DNA of 64,000 bases, from the NCBI GenBank assembly GCA_004154925.1, contig QJNS01000085.1, positions 124,001-188,000 on the forward strand, given 5' to 3'. Positions 14,005 to 28,839 of this stretch are shown piece by piece (position 1 is the stretch's first letter; each line of letters begins with the position of its first letter). The notes below the pieces were generated by a model. It saw only the letters and a list, made by a program, of their open reading frames with translations. It did not search any database and had not been told where the DNA came from. The DNA is from Monosporascus cannonballus (lineage: Eukaryota; Ascomycota; Sordariomycetes; Xylariales). Made by a program: the position numbers and the translations under genes.

Positions 14005-15913
14005 AAACGTTTGCAAAAAAAATAACGCGAACTAAAAAAATACTTTAATTACGTATCAAGAAACTTTGGCCGTATACTAGAAAACTGCTAAAAAACGAAA
14101 AAGCTCGTTAATCGATTAAAACGTTTTAAAAAAAAGCTTTTGCGATTTTAAAAAAAGGTTATAAAATAAATTAAGTAAAAAAATAAGAGAAATTAAAAAA
14201 ATAAGAGAAATTAAAAAAGGAATAATAACGCGTAAAAGCGAAATAAACGCAATTTATTTCTAAGATAGACGCCATTATGAAAACATCAGTGTTTTTTCGA
14301 TTAAAATGCCGTAGTGTTAGATTTAAATAAAGGACCGCTATCGCCTACGACCTTGGCCGCATTAAAAACGGTCGGTCAGGATTTTGCCTATACAACGTTT
14401 TAATTAAGTCCATCGTATTCGTTAAATAATTAAATAATTCCTACGTATTTCTTTCGTATACATATTTTTCTTATTTAATTAGGTATTAAATTTTATTTTT
14501 AATTATTTTGGAATCTAGTACTTGTTCGATTTCATATTCGTCAAAACCTTTTTCTAATTTCAGGTCTATTTCTAACAGGGCGTTTTTGGATACTAATTTA
14601 AGTAAAAAAACGTAAAAAATAAGGTGTATCTTTATGTTTTTGGGTAGCGACAGCCGATAGTTAATTTTAGAAATAGCTTTTTTAATTTTAAACGGGCTAA
14701 ATTTTTTAAAATCGAATTTATTACTGGGTTTTTTCGTTTTAATTTAGGAGATGTTCAAAATTGCGTTTTATTTCTAGCGTAATATATAAACCTTATTTTC
14801 TTTCGTTAAAATTAATCCTTTAATTTTTTTATTATAATATTAGGTTATTTATTATTAAAAATAGTAATTTGTTTTTAAAATGGGGTTAGATTATTTTAAT
14901 TTTTATTATTAATATTTCTGCTTTTAGAATAATTATAATAATTTTTGGTACCTTGTTAAATGGTTATTTAAGTCGTTTTATTTTTACTTTATGTCTATAT
15001 ATAGCTATATAAAGAAATATACCTATATTCTCGTTAACAAATATGTTATAAGCGATTTGTGCTAGTAATAAAAGTTTTACCTAATTATTTTATTAATAGT
15101 TAATATAATTTTGAAAATATTATTCTAAGGTCTGGTTTAGTTTTTCGGTTTGGCTATCCGTCTAGGAATAATAGGTTGTTAAAAACTTAAGTTTAATACC
15201 GATTTTTTAAAAAAGCTAATCTTAAATTTCGACATAAAAAGCGTATCTTTATTGAAAATAATTTTTTCTGGTATTTTATACTTATTAAAATAATATTTAA
15301 TAAAGGTATAAATTAGTTATTTTGCCGTTATATTTATTTTAAAAAGTAGAAAGTATCTATATTTAATAAACCTATCGAGAATTATTTATATTCCGTCATA
15401 TTTAACTTTAATAATTGGGTTTTTAAATAAAAATAAGCTAATAATAAAATTCTAAGTTATGGTATTTTATACTTTATTAGAAATATTAATAGGTTGTAAT
15501 AATCCGTAAGGTTTATAACATATTACTTTAGCTTTATTACAAACGTTGTAATCCTTAATTATTGTCTTAACTATACGGCGTAATCTAGGAAAATTATATT
15601 TTTCTTATAATCGTTTAATAATTTTAAAAATTCTTTGATATCCGTGTAATAGGTTTTCTTAAAACTTTGTCACAAAATATTTTTATTAATCCTTAAGAAC
15701 ATTAATTCTGCCATAATATAACAACTGATTTTTTGGTTATTCTTTAATTGATGAATTTCGTTTTGTTTTTCCGTATCGTAAAAATTCCAGAATCGTATTA
15801 AAAGTTCGGAAATTAATTTCCTTATTATTTTACATAATTATACGGTACCGTTCTTATTATACCGTAATATTTATATTTTCTTTTTAGGAATTTTAGAATC
15901 GTAATTTTTTTTG
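14005..15913 (-). mobile_element. E5, left piece: interior of a family-A element
   Basis: Collinear with about 723-2610 of E1, in the same minus orientation. It is bounded on the left by E2 and on the right by E3. The ~350 bp of interior and the LTR that should lie further left are missing. The E3 target pentamer TTTTG (15909-15913) ends this piece and is repeated at 30680-30684, where E5 resumes. Confidence 0.82.
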
Positions 15914-16119
15914 TATGAGAATACAGCCGCTGTGAGAATAAGGCTGGTAGCCGACCAGCTACCGATCAGCCACCGACCCACTTACTAATATAAATCCACT
16001 ATCTGGCAGCTAATAAAAAACGTCAGATGGAAATAACCTAATATATTTACTTCTTAAAATCTGTTTTACGACTAGTCGGAAATCATCTTATTTAACTTAT
16101 AGCTATTTATTATCTTACA
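15914..16119 (+). repeat. 5' LTR of E3
   Basis: 206 bp, starting TATGAGAATACAG and ending TATCTTACA. It contains the repeated phrase GGCTGGTAGCCGACCAGCTA. It is preceded by TSD TTTTG at 15909-15913. Confidence 0.88.
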
Positions 16120-18399
16120 ATTCTTTTATTTATTATGAAGAATAACGCATTAATTATTAAAAATAAAACTCGCCGATTATAAAACGAACTTAAGTTATTA
16201 ATTAAAAAAATCGCTAGTTGGAACCTAACCGACGAACAATCGATTACGGTATAGGAATAGGCGAAAAAGCTTATAACGGAGCTTTAACGGGCAAAAAATT
16301 ATAATTTCCGAAATCTTAAATTACCTTATATATATAATATGGATGCGTTCCGATAATCGTTAACTAAATGGTCGGAAAACGGGCGTAATATAATAAACGC
16401 GTTCCGAGATTTAAAGCAAAAAAAGTTAAATTTTTTAATAATAACCAGATTTTAAAAATGATTTATTAATAAAACGAAAGATATTCGGAATTATTCCGAT
16501 AATTAACTTAATAATAAATAATGGTATAAGTTAAAAAAAATAAAACTTTATAAATTAATTACGATATTATTATAAAAGCCTAAAAGCGATAAGCGAATAT
16601 TACGTTATAATTATCCGAAGCTTGCCGAATATACGTTAATTAAAAAAATTAAATAAAACTTATTACGAAAATTTATGCCCAAAAACCAAGGCGAAATGTT
16701 TTTATTTATATCTAATAGGCCATAAATTATATAAACGTTTTTATTGCGAACATAAAATAATTATATTGCGTTACGTTTAATTACTTTAATTACGGAAAAA
16801 ACTGAAAATAAAAGATTTATAGATTTTTATTAAGAAAAATTATACGAATCATAATTTTTTTGATAAGGAATATAAGAAATAAGTTATGAAATTACGATAA
16901 TAATTTGATTAATTTCCGTTAAACTTTTATATTAAATAAAAGCTTTTAATTTATAAAATAAAGATTATAAATATTTTAACCCAAAAAATAATCGAAATAA
17001 TAAATATTTTACTTTTAATTATTTTTATAAATTAATATTAAAGTTACGATATAGCTTATTACAAAAAAACATTAAGCTAAAATAAATTAATAATGTAATA
17101 AATAAAGTAAAACGTTATTAAAACGCCTGAAAAAAAGCAAAAAAAAAACTAATTATATTTTGTTAAAAATATTAATAAAGATAAATGATTTTATTTTAAC
17201 GTTTTCGGAAAAAATCCCTAAAACAAATTAAAGGCGTTATGTAAAAATAATAAGAATTGCGGATATTTTTATATTCGAAAAACAAATAATTGCCAATTTA
17301 AATCCGATTAGAATAAATTTATAGGACTTAATATCCTTGATTTTTATAACGGTTTATTTAAGTATTATAATTATAAAAAATTAAATTGTAAATACCTAAA
17401 TTATAAATTAAAACAAAATACGAAAACCTTATTATTTTGGCCATACGAAAACCGATCTTCGAAAGCCGTACAAAACGTTATAGTATATAACGATAAATTA
17501 AATAAGTTTTTAAACGGAAACCCCAAAAAAGACGGAATAAACGTATATATCTAATTTATTTCGGCTGATAATTATAAAACGGTCGGAATAGAACCGCGTT
17601 TTAAAAAAAGGTATTTATTAAAAAAAGTACGGAGGATATAACATTATAAATAAATATAAATACCAGAGTACAGGTAAACGTTATAAATAAAATATTAACG
17701 AGAAGATTTAACCTTTAATTAATTTCCATAAATATTGCGGGCCTTGTCAGTATCAACGATATATATATTAAATATTATAAAGCTTATAAAATGATTATTA
17801 ATATAATAAATAACAATAGGAATAAATAAAACTTTAAGCAAATTTATTTTATAATATACCGTAATTAAGAAATATCCGATTTTTTATTATCCAAACCCGA
17901 AATAAATAAATTAAAATTTCTGTTAAATATAATTATATATTAATAATTATATAAACCGTTATAGAAAATTAATAAATAAAAAATAATAAATTTAACGTTT
18001 TCCGGTAAGCAAATTTATACCGTTAACCTAATAAGTCTAACCGAAAAATTAAATATCCCGGAATTCGAAAAATAATAAAAACAGGGATTAATTAATTTTT
18101 TTGCATATTTAAAGAATTTTCGGCGAATATATTTCAAAAAAATAGTAAAAAAACACTGTAAGTATTAAGTGTAAAATATGTAATAAATCTAATCCTAAGG
18201 AAAACGCCTTTATTTGGCCTAATTTACCTCATTTCGAAAACTAAAAGAATTATTCGAAAAGTATATTCGAAAAACTCTAAAAATAAGCCGCATATATTAT
18301 TCGAACGCAAATATAAAAATATTAATATTATTTATATTTAAAAAAAACGGCAATTTTTAATTATACGTTAATTGTTAAAGGTTAAATCGGGTAACGATA

Positions 18400-18760
18400 A
18401 AAAACTAATACATTTTATTTTTGATTTTAAAAATAATAAATTGTCTAAAATTAATTAGGATGTGTTCGAAAATTAATTTTAAGGATATTTATTACCGAAT
18501 TAAAATTAAAAAAAAGTAATTAATAAAACATTGTTTTTCAAATGCAGTACGGGCAATTTAAATATACAATTATGCTATTTGGCTTTATTAACGCGTTAAT
18601 TACGGTTTAAACTTATATGTATAAGGTATTAACTGGATTAATTATTTATATATATATAATATATTTAAATATTATAATTATTGATTCGGATAACGAAAAA
18701 GAATATATGAAATATTTTTAATTAATTTTACGAATAATTATTACAGTATTAATTATTTGC
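18400..18760 (+). pseudogene. E3 reverse-transcriptase domain remnant
   Basis: The degraded translation FGFINALITV.TYMYKVLTG corresponds to FGLTNAPATFQ..I..VL in Ty3/Gypsy RT. It is followed by YLNIIIIDSD, a RIP-altered YLDDILIYSD, so both catalytic aspartates are lost. Confidence 0.8.
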
Positions 18761-20389
18761 CAAAACGTTTAAATGCGAATTTTTCAAAAAGAATTAAAAT
18801 TTTTAAGATTTATAATTAATATCGACAGGTTGGAGATGGACCGTTAACAGGTTAATATTATCGAAATATGGTTAAAATTAAAGTTAATTTATGATATTTA
18901 AATATTTTTGGGATTTGCAAATTTTTATTGGAAATTTATCGCCTATTATTCGCGTATTATCGAATTTATTATTAAGTTTTTAAAAAGAACGTAAAGTAAA
19001 GAAAGAATAACAAAATTCCGGTAATCTAAAAAGGTTAAAAAGGTATTTCGAAACTTAAAGGATATTTTTTAATCGGCAACTATTCTCCGATATTAGAATA
19101 GTACCAAAAATATTAAGGTTAAAACAAACGTTTCGGTAAAAGCTATATTAAAGATATTTTTATAAAAATACGGAAAATATTAACGCCTAATCGCATATTA
19201 ATCGCAAAAGTTAAGTCCAACCGAAAAGCAATGGATTAAAAGGTAATAAAAATTATTGATAATTATAAAAAGCTTAAAATATTAGCGGTAATATTTTGAA
19301 GATACGGAAAAAGTTTTTCTAATACTTACCGATTATATAACGTTAAAAGATATAATAAAAGCGCCGGTATATAACCTTAAAAAGAAATTAACTCAATAAA
19401 TTTATTGCCTTATATGATTTAATTTTAAGATTTAATATTAACTGGGCGCCGTTAATACGACGAATAAATTATTTAAACGCCTGGATTATATATTAAAGAG
19501 AATTACGTATAAAAACGTAATCCTTATATTATTTAAGATATTCGGATTTAAAAATAATATACCGAAAAATGCAGGGAAAACGGTTGCAAATATATAACGC
19601 GATTTAAAGTATTATAAAAAGGCAAAAGGCCTTATAAAAATAACGTAAAATTCGTTCGTTACAAAATTCTTAAATAAAGTTTAGATGGCGGAAATTTAAG
19701 TAATTATTATCCGCGTAAAAAAAAACAGAAAAGCTTTATTATATACTCGCAAAAGGTTTTCGAAAACAAAAAAAGAAAATAAAAAATTATGCATTTACCT
19801 AACTTATTATTTTTAAATAATAATATAAATGCGAATCGCAGCAATAATACGATTAACAATTAAATAATAATAACCGCAAATTATAACCGTATTACAATCG
19901 GATTCCGAGAAATTTGAAAAAGACGAAATTAATATTAAAGTTATTATTTATAATTAATACGTTTTACGTCGTTTGACAAAAACGTTATTTTAAAATAAAA
20001 CGACATTTTAGCCGAAAGTTTCCCGATAATTATACGATTAAATTTAAAAACTATAAATTAAAGATTTAAATATTATAAAACTAATACGAATAGCTAGATA
20101 CCGAGCTGGAATAAAAGAAAAATATTTTTTAGATTTAAATAAGATTTTATATTATCGAAATAAAGTCGTAATGTCGTTATAAAGCGTTTTACGGAAACAG
20201 TTAATAAATTAATATTATAACGATTTAAAGGCAAAATATATAAAATATATCCGTATATTAAATATAATAACGAAAAAGCTTTACTGGAAAAACATAACGA
20301 ACGATATCCGAAAATATATTAAGTAATATCCGAATTACTAGGACATAATAAAGTTATGTTTTAAATTATATAGATAGTTATAGCCCTTA

Positions 20390-21000
20390 CCGTTACCTAA
20401 GTAACTTTTTCAAAAACTTCCATTAAATTTTATTACGGAATTTCCCAAAAGCCTAGGTTTAAATAAGCTAAAGTATAACGTAATCCTGGTGATCGTCGAC
20501 CGCTTTACGAAATTAAAACTATTTATTCCTACGATTAAAACCTTAACTGCAGCCGAATTGGCCCAACTGTTTTACGATAAGGTTAAATACAAATTCGGTA
20601 CGCCAGCCGGAATTATTAACGATAAAAATAAACCATTAACGAATTAATTCTGGGCGGAAATTTATAAAAAACGAAAAATAAAACGGTAAATATTAACTGC
20701 TTACTATCCGCAAATTAATAGGCAAACGAAACGTACTTATTAGGTTTTAAAATATTATTTTCGTAATTATATTAATAAATATTAAAATAATTAGATAAAG
20801 TTATTACTAAATGCGGAATTTATATATAATAATATACGAAACGCGTTTACCAGCCGTTTTCCGTTTAAAACCTTATATGGGTATTATTTAAGGATAATAA
20901 AACACCTTTTATAAAGATTTAAAGAATAAATGTAAAAAGTTAAAAAACGTTTCGAAAAAATAACGGCTATTCGTTAAGTAATATATGAACATTAGGAAAA
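20390..21000 (+). pseudogene. E3 integrase domain remnant
   Basis: The long legible stretch includes VILVIVDRFTKL and LAQLFYDKVKYKFGTPAGII. It continues with AYYPQINRQTKRTY.VLKYY (from YHPQTDGQTERTNQ.LE.YL) and ends with AFTSRFPFKTLYGYYL. This is the DDE core order of Ty3/Gypsy integrases. It is one of the best-preserved protein segments in the left block. Confidence 0.85.
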
Positions 21001-21344
21001 AAACAGCGGCAGCTTAAAAAAATATTATAATTAACGCTATACGTTTATGAAATTTTAATTAAGGTAATAAGTAAATTTATTAATTAAGAATTTTAAATTT
21101 AAAAATACAAAATTTATATTTATTTATATTCGAATTACGATTAAAAAGTATATAAGTTTTTAAGCGTATAAAATAATCTTTTTTACTAAATATTAACAGA
21201 TATATAATATATTTCTAATATCTTTATTAAAACCGTAATATAACCGGAAATCGGGCGGCATCTAATTAACGTTACTGGATTTAATAAAGGAATAAGAAAA
21301 ATAAATAATAAAAAATATTGCTCGTTACCAAAATAATAAAAATA

Positions 21345-21430
21345 ACGCGAATATCTAATTAAATAAAAAAGCTAACCCGCCAAATATAATACGTAAAAAC
21401 CCTAAAAACATTTCGAATACGCATTTAAAA
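21345..21430 (+). pseudogene. E3 chromodomain remnant
   Basis: The reading EYLIK.KS.PAKYNT.KP..HFEYAF aligns with the chromodomain core YLVKWKGY....NTWEP..HL.NA, with the conserved tryptophans turned into stops. It lies directly downstream of the integrase, which defines a chromovirus. Confidence 0.75.
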
Positions 21431-21911
21431 TATTATAACGATATAAAGAGATTAAATACGTATATAAAAAATAGGACAACTCAAAAACTACAAAGTAATA
21501 ATAGCCTAATTGGAAATTAATTACTTAATAATTATAAAAAATTATAAAAAATAATTTCAAGTAAAATAAAAAATATTAATATTAAAATATTTTTTAATTA
21601 TATAAGTATTTTTAAGTTTTTAACAAATAATTACCTTATCGTATAGCGGTTACAAATTTATCGGTAACGTAAAAAAAAATTAAACCTTTATTTCGAGAAT
21701 AAGATTTTATGCTTAATTATTAAGCCTTACGTTAATTAGCCCGTAATGGGCGTATTAAGGAAATTAATATAGGAATATCAAGAAAAATCAAAAAAATATA
21801 TAATAACAAAAAACGGGTACGTTTATTAAATTTGCTGGGCGTAAAACTCGGAAAAAACTTAAGAACATTTTATTTTTTACAAAAGGCAAAACCTAAGTAA
21901 CCGGAATATAA

Positions 21912-22349
21912 TGTAACGAACCTGTCATACATCCACTTGGAGGTATAAGCAGTATCCGAAAAAGGTCTTGATTTGCAGGTAATAATAGGGCGAGGAATAA
22001 TTCAGTGATCTATTCGTTAAAGAGATTTAAATACTTTTCCCTTAATTAAAGAATAGTATAATTACCTTTGATTAAAAGCTTAGATTAATAATTAAGGAGC
22101 GAAAACTAAGTAAATGCTATTTACATAAAAAACCGATTTATTATATATCTCAATTCCTAAAATAAGTATATCGTAAATCTATGTAATTTATATAATTTAT
22201 GTAATCTAGTCCCAAATTACTTAAATCACCTAAATTAATTATATTACCTTTAAAAACCAAATTTCCCTATTCGGGGTTTAACCGTAACAAATCCGCGTTA
22301 GGCCTTAAAGGTTAACCTCCTTAAAGCAGGAACTCTTATCCCTATAATA
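21912..22349 (-). repeat. 3' LTR of E4
   Basis: 438 bp, beginning TGTAACGAACCTG and ending CCTATAATA. It retains the CCGTAACAAATCCGCGTT phrase that the partner LTR has lost. Confidence 0.9.
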
Positions 22350-25291
22350 TTATTTCCCTTTTTTAAAAATCTTTGTCCCAAAGATAAAAACCGTAAATAG
22401 TTATTTCGCTTTATTAAAAAAATTTTTTGGAAATATCCTAACTAACTTTATTATAACAGGCCGTATTCGAAAAGACAAAAGAAAACCTTATTTGAATTAA
22501 CGTAATTTTCGTAACGTTCGAATTAAATTAATTAAAAAATTTGGCGTTAAAGCTTTCTTTTATTTTAACTATATTCGTCTTAATAAACCCGAATACTTTT
22601 TCACCTTGGACGTCTTAAGTTATAATTGTTATACTCGTCGCCAGCGTTCAGCTTGTAACGTCCTAACCATGAATTCTCTAACGAAACTAGGCGAAAAACG
22701 TAACCGCCTGAAAAAAGAATAACGGGAAATTAAGGACAGCTTTATAGTATACTAAGAGGTTGCCGAAAAAGAACTAAATGATTTGCGTTAACGTCAAAAA
22801 AAAACGCTCCGTCAACGGAAAAAAAGTCTTAAAAGTTTATCGGTTAATTAAGGTGTTTCCGTTTTTAACAAAAAATGTTAAAAAAAAAGGTTATAATCAT
22901 TTTAAAGGAAAGAAAAAAATTGAATCGGTTGGAAAAATAAAAAAAGTTGGAAAAGGAACGATATTGAATAAAGGCGGAATAAGCGCAGCTTATTTCCGAA
23001 ATAAATGCCGTCATGGAAACGTCGGCTTTTTTTCGACTGGAACGCCGTAAGATTGGATTTAAGCGGGGAACCGTTATTACTTACGATTTTGGCCGCGTTA
23101 AAAACGGTCGGTTAAGATTTTGGCGGTAAAATGTCTTAACTAAGTTTATTATACCCGTTAAGTGGTTAAACGGTTTCTAAATATTTTCCTTATATAAATA
23201 TCTTTTTTATTTAATTAAATATTGGATTCCGTTTTTAATTATTTTAAAATCCAGTATTTATTTAATTTCGTATTCGTTAAAATTCTTTTTAAGTTCCAAA
23301 TTCGTTTTTAACAAAACGTTTTTAAATGCTAATTTAAGCAGGGAAATATAAAAAATGGGATATATTTTTATGTTTTTAAGTAACGATAATCGGTAATTAA
23401 TTTTAAAAATAATTTTATTAACTTTAAATTAGTTAAGTTTTTTAAAGTTAAACTTATTATTAAGTTTTTTTATTTTAATTTGTAAAATATTTAAAGTTAC
23501 GTTTTGTTTTTGGTATAATAAATAAACTTTATTTTCTTTTGCTAAAATTAATTTTTTAATTTTTTTTTATTATAATACTGGATTATCCGTTATTGCAAAA
23601 ATCGCAATTTATTTTGGAAACGGGCTTAAATTATTTTGATTTTTATTATTAGCGTTTTTGCTTTTAAGGCAATCGTAATAATTTTTGGCGCCTTATTAAA
23701 TAATTATTTAAGTTGTTTTATTTTTGCATTATATCCGTATATAATTATATAAAAAAATACGCTTATATCTTTATTAATAAATATGTTATAGGCGATTTGC
23801 GCCAGTAATAAAAGTTTTACCTAGTTATTTTGTTAATAATTAATATAATTTTGTAAATATTATTTTAAAGTCTAATTAAGTCGTTTTATTTAATTATCCG
23901 TTTAAGGATAATACGTTATTAAAAATTTGAATTTAGTACCGATTTGTTTAAAAAAGCTGGTACCGAATTTAAAGGTAAATAATATATTTCTGTTGAAAAT
24001 AATTTTTTCTGGTATTCCGTACTTATTTAAATAATATCTAATAAAAACATATATTAATTATTCTGCCGTTACGTTTCTTTTAAAAAATAAAAAATACTTA
24101 TACTTAATAAGTTTATCGATAATCACCCATATTTTGTTGTATTCGATTTTAATAACTGGATTTTTAAATAAAAATAAATTAATAATAAAATCTTAAGTTA
24201 TAATATTCCATACCTTATTAAGAATATCGGTAAATTATAATAACCCATAAGGTTTATAACGTATTATTTTAGCCTTATTACAAATATTGTAATTTTTGAT
24301 AATTTTTTTAACTATTCGGCGTAATTCTGGAAAATCGTATTTTTCTCATAATCGTCGGGTAGTCTTAAAAATTCCTTAATATCCATGCAATAGGTTTTCA
24401 TAGAATTCTTTTACGAATTATTCCTGTTAATTTTTTTGGAATATAAATTTTGTTACGGTACAATAACTAATCTTTTGGTTATTCTTTTAGTTATTAAACT
24501 TTTTCTTGTTTTTTTATATCGTAAAAATCCCGGAACCGTATCAAAAGTTCGGGAGTTAATTTCTTTATTATTTCACATAATTATATAATATTATCCTAAT
24601 TATATTATAATATCTATATATTCTTTTTGGGAACTTTGGAATCGTAATCGCCTTTACGATTAAGAATATCCGCCTGGATGTTTTTTTTGATATAATATAT
24701 TTTAAAGTTAAATTTTGATAAAAAAATTATCCAAGCTTTATATTTTTTGTTTAATTCTTATACTTTTATAAATCGGGTAAAATTTTTGTAATTAAAGTAA
24801 ATATCAAAAGGTTTTTTCGTTTTATTAAAAAAGGGCTTTTATTCCTTAAAGGTATTAATAATTATTAATAATTCCTTATTATAAATCGGGTATTTAAGTT
24901 TTGCATTTCGGAATGTTTTTAAGTAATATGCTACTGGGTATTATTTGCCGTTATTTTCTAGCTATTTTAAGACGGCATTTAATACGTAATCTGAAATATC
25001 CGTTTTTAAACGTTTTTTTTTTGTCGGCGTTGGGTAATCTTATTATAGGTCCGCTAGTAATTATATTTTTTAAAATCTGGAACGTTTTTTTTTTGTTTTT
25101 TTAAAAGTTTAAATTTTTTTTCTTACGTACTTTTTGGTAATAAGTTTCGTTAATGGCCTAATTATATTTCCGTATCCTTTAATTAAGCCGCGTACGTAAT
25201 CCGTAAATCTTAAGATCTGCCGGATATTTATAACGGTTACCTTATTAAAAATAAGCTAGTTTTTAATTATTTCTATCTTAAAGCGTTAAAT

Positions 25292-25558
25292 CTAAATTTG
25301 GCCGGAGGTAAAAATGTATTCCAAAAAGTTTAGTTTTTGCGTATGCCATATGCTTTTAACTGGGTTAATTCGAATATTTGCCTTGTTTAAAATCTTAAGT
25401 ATTTGGGCGATATATTTCTTATATTCTTCCAAAGTCTCGGAATAAATAAAGATATTATTAAGGTAAATAAACATAAACTTATCCAGAAATTTCCTGAACA
25501 TAATTATAACTAGGCGTTGGAAACTGGCGAAAATATTGGTAAGTCTTATGGGTATCAC
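25292..25558 (-). pseudogene. E4 reverse-transcriptase fragment
   Basis: An 88-codon open stretch matches the Ty3/Gypsy RT palm: FMFIYLNNIFIYSETLEEYKK is the usual YLDDILIYSETLEEH segment, followed by the KANIRINP and LEYI segments. Both catalytic aspartates read as asparagine (GAT/GAC to AAT/AAC). It remains open by chance within a pol gene full of stops. It is not a gene of its own. Confidence 0.85.
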
Positions 25559-28500
25559 TTTGTATTCATAAAGTCCATATATTGTTCTAAATACCGTTTT
25601 TTATTTTTTTCCTTTAGCCATTTTGATACGGTAATAACCGTTTCGGAGGTTAAGTACAGTAAATTATTTTGCTTTGTTAACGTTTTTCTTTAACGTATTT
25701 ATAAAAGTTAAAGGATATCCGTTTTTGATCGTAATATCGTTTAACTATTTATAATCGATTACTTTTTTAAAAACCAGGTTTCCGTTTTCGTTAATTTTTT
25801 GTTTTCCATCTTTAGTTTTTGATATTATAAGAACGAAATATCCAGTTAAGGAATTAAAAGGTTAGATATATTTTTTTTAAATCGAATTAAATATTTTTCT
25901 ATAAGGCCTTTAATTTATTAAGATTTATATAGTAAATTTTATGAAATTTAGGATAGTATTTTTTTAATAAATATTTTGTGATCTTATTAGCTATAAGGTA
26001 ATAATTCGTAATTTTCTTTGTTCTTAAACAGTTTTTTAAACTGTCGATACCTCGATAATACTATGGAAAATTAATTTATAATCTAGATTTCCTTAATAAT
26101 ATAACAAATTTCTTAATTATTTTTTTAAGTAATTTATTTTCCCATAAAAGTATTTAATGCTTTTAATTAATCTATGGATTATTAAATCTGAATTATAACA
26201 TTTTTAAAATAATGTTATATCCGGAAATATCGGCAATATTTAACGAAATCCATTTTTGGTACCCTTAATTTTGTACGGGAAGTTCTTTAGTTTTCCAAAA
26301 GATTCGTCCGTTTTCATATGTAAATAAATTTCCGTCCACCGTTCGTAACTTATAAGACCTTAATTTATATTTTCAGGGAATTTAATATTTTTCTGTTATT
26401 ACAGGAAAAATAAAATTTCTTTCGGCTTTTAAGTCGATTATTGCTTTAAATGTTTTGCCTTTATATCGAAAAGGAATCTTTATTTAATTACGTAATCTTT
26501 TTATTATTTCACATAAGGTTTTATATATTAAAGCTTTTCGATACCTTATTTTTAAAGGCCTTTATCGTTTTTTAATTAATACGGTTTACTTGCAAAACGG
26601 CGTTTCCATTTTCGAGCTTTTTTGGCTGCGTATTTGGTATAATAATTGTCCATGTACTTATACCACCTTTTCCTACCTAACTGGTATTTAAAAGTAATTA
26701 TTTTCTTTTGGCCCATTTTTTGGTTTTATATCCTTTAAGTTATAAGGTTAAAAAGGTATACCTCCGAAAAAAATATTTCCATATTTAGGAATTCGTATTA
26801 AATACAAAACGTTAAGGCGTAATATAAACATTTTTACGATATAACCTTCCGATTCCGTTTTGAATTAAAATATAAATAATAAGATTTAGGATATTTTGGT
26901 TATCGGAGGGTTTCTGTACATTTATATTTATTATTAGGTTCGGTAAGTATTTTTTCGTCTTATTTAAACTAAAAATTATTATTTTCTTTAATTTTAAAAT
27001 AAACGAAATAATTATCCTAATAACAAATAATAAAATATAATAAGTTATAAAAGTTTACCGATAATATTTTCTAATAAATAATATATTTTGAAAATTTATA
27101 AAGCCTTAGAAATAATTATCCGTAATTACTAATATCTGGTCGAAATTAACCGTTTATATCGTATATTTCATATTTCTGTATCTTAAGATAATAAAGGTAT
27201 CCTAGCTTTATGGCTATTTTGGAAATCGTTTATCCTAGGTGGTACTTATAGGTTTTAACCTTAAAATCCTGGCAAACTGGATAATTCTTGTACTTTGGGA
27301 TATCGTTCGGAATCTGAATAATTATAGTAATAGTAAATTCTGGCTAGGAGGAAATCGAACTAATTTTTTTTCCTTTTTTTTTACCTTATTATCGGTTTTT
27401 ATTCAGTTATTTTAACATTTTTCTGGGGTTAAGGAATTCCTTTTTTCTTAAAGTTCCTTTTAGCGGGAAAGCGGCATTCGTTCTTAAAATATCCTTTTTT
27501 GCCATAATTAAAACATTTTACTTTGGATTTGTTTTTTTTTGGGTTTTTTCGAAACGGAATTTATTTCCTTTTAAAATTTGCCTTTATCATTTTTAATTCG
27601 GCTATTAAAGCCTTTATCGTTACTTTATTTGCCGGTTCCTTTTTTTTCGAAGTACCGATTAAAGGTACGATAATTAATAATGATAACCTTATCGGTATAT
27701 TTTGTAAAAGATCTTATTTTAAGTTTTATATATATTTCGTCCTTAATTTAATGTTTTAAATTATCGTAATAAAGATAAAATAACGTATTTTCGGGTAAAT
27801 TTAAAATAATTACCAAATAATTAAATTCGGTCGTATATTTAAACATTAATTTAATTTGATGAAAAAAATAAAATTATTTAATTATATGTTATTTTTTATC
27901 AGGATTTCCAAATAAAGCCCGTATTTGTTCCTTAAAATAACCGTATTTATTAAAAACATAATTAATAAAATTTAAGGATTTTTTTAAATACCTTTTAAAA
28001 TAATCCGTTAAAATGGGTTCGAATTATTTCCGAATTCGTCCAGTTAATAGCTAGGAAATAATTATTACCTTTTAATAATTTTCCGTCAAAAAACTTTCGT
28101 AAAACTTAAGATAAAATCTGGCCTAAACCAAAAATCCATTAAAGTTTTTTAATTTATCGTAAGGCTTAGGGGGAATTAGTTTATAGCCCTTAATATTTGG
28201 TATTCCGTAATAACTAAAAGGTGGAACAGTTTTTTCCCGTATCCGGTTTACGCCGAACAATGGTAGAATCGAAGTTTTTTCTGGTACTTATCTTATATCT
28301 AACAAAGGTGGTCGATAACCAGCCCCTTGGCTTCGTCCCTTTAGAAAACTAAATTGTGGAAAAGCCGGTTTTCTTTTTTTGGCGAGCCGAATATTCTCCT
28401 TTTTTAGGCTTTTGACCTCTTGGGCTAAAAGGTCCAATCGTTTTTTTATAATAAGTTCTTTTTTTTTAATTAAGCGTTTTGGTACTTTTTTTTTGTTTTC

Positions 28501-28839
28501 TAGCCGGATATTTTTTTTCCTTTTTACTTATCTTATTTCCTTATACCTTAATTATTTCCTTTACGGATAAAAGTTATTGTTAAAGTTAAAAGGAAAAAAG
28601 GCTTCCTTAAAATTTAATAATAAAAAATATTATGTTATTTATTAACTAAAGAACTTTTTTAATAAGTAATAAATTATTTAATTTTATTATTAATTCTTTA
28701 TTAATTAATAACGGAAATCGGATATATTATTTGTTTTCTAAACGTTATCTTATATTATTATTTATATTAAGTTCAAAAAAACTTATGCTTAATTAAGCCT
28801 TAAACTATTCGTCGGCTATTAATTAAAGAATTATCAAAA

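Noticed and set aside
22778..23050. Lys-rich 90-codon plus-strand frame
   Set aside because: Antisense within the 3' end of E4. The poly-Lys comes from A-rich RIP DNA and there is no similarity to a histone- or ribosome-like protein.
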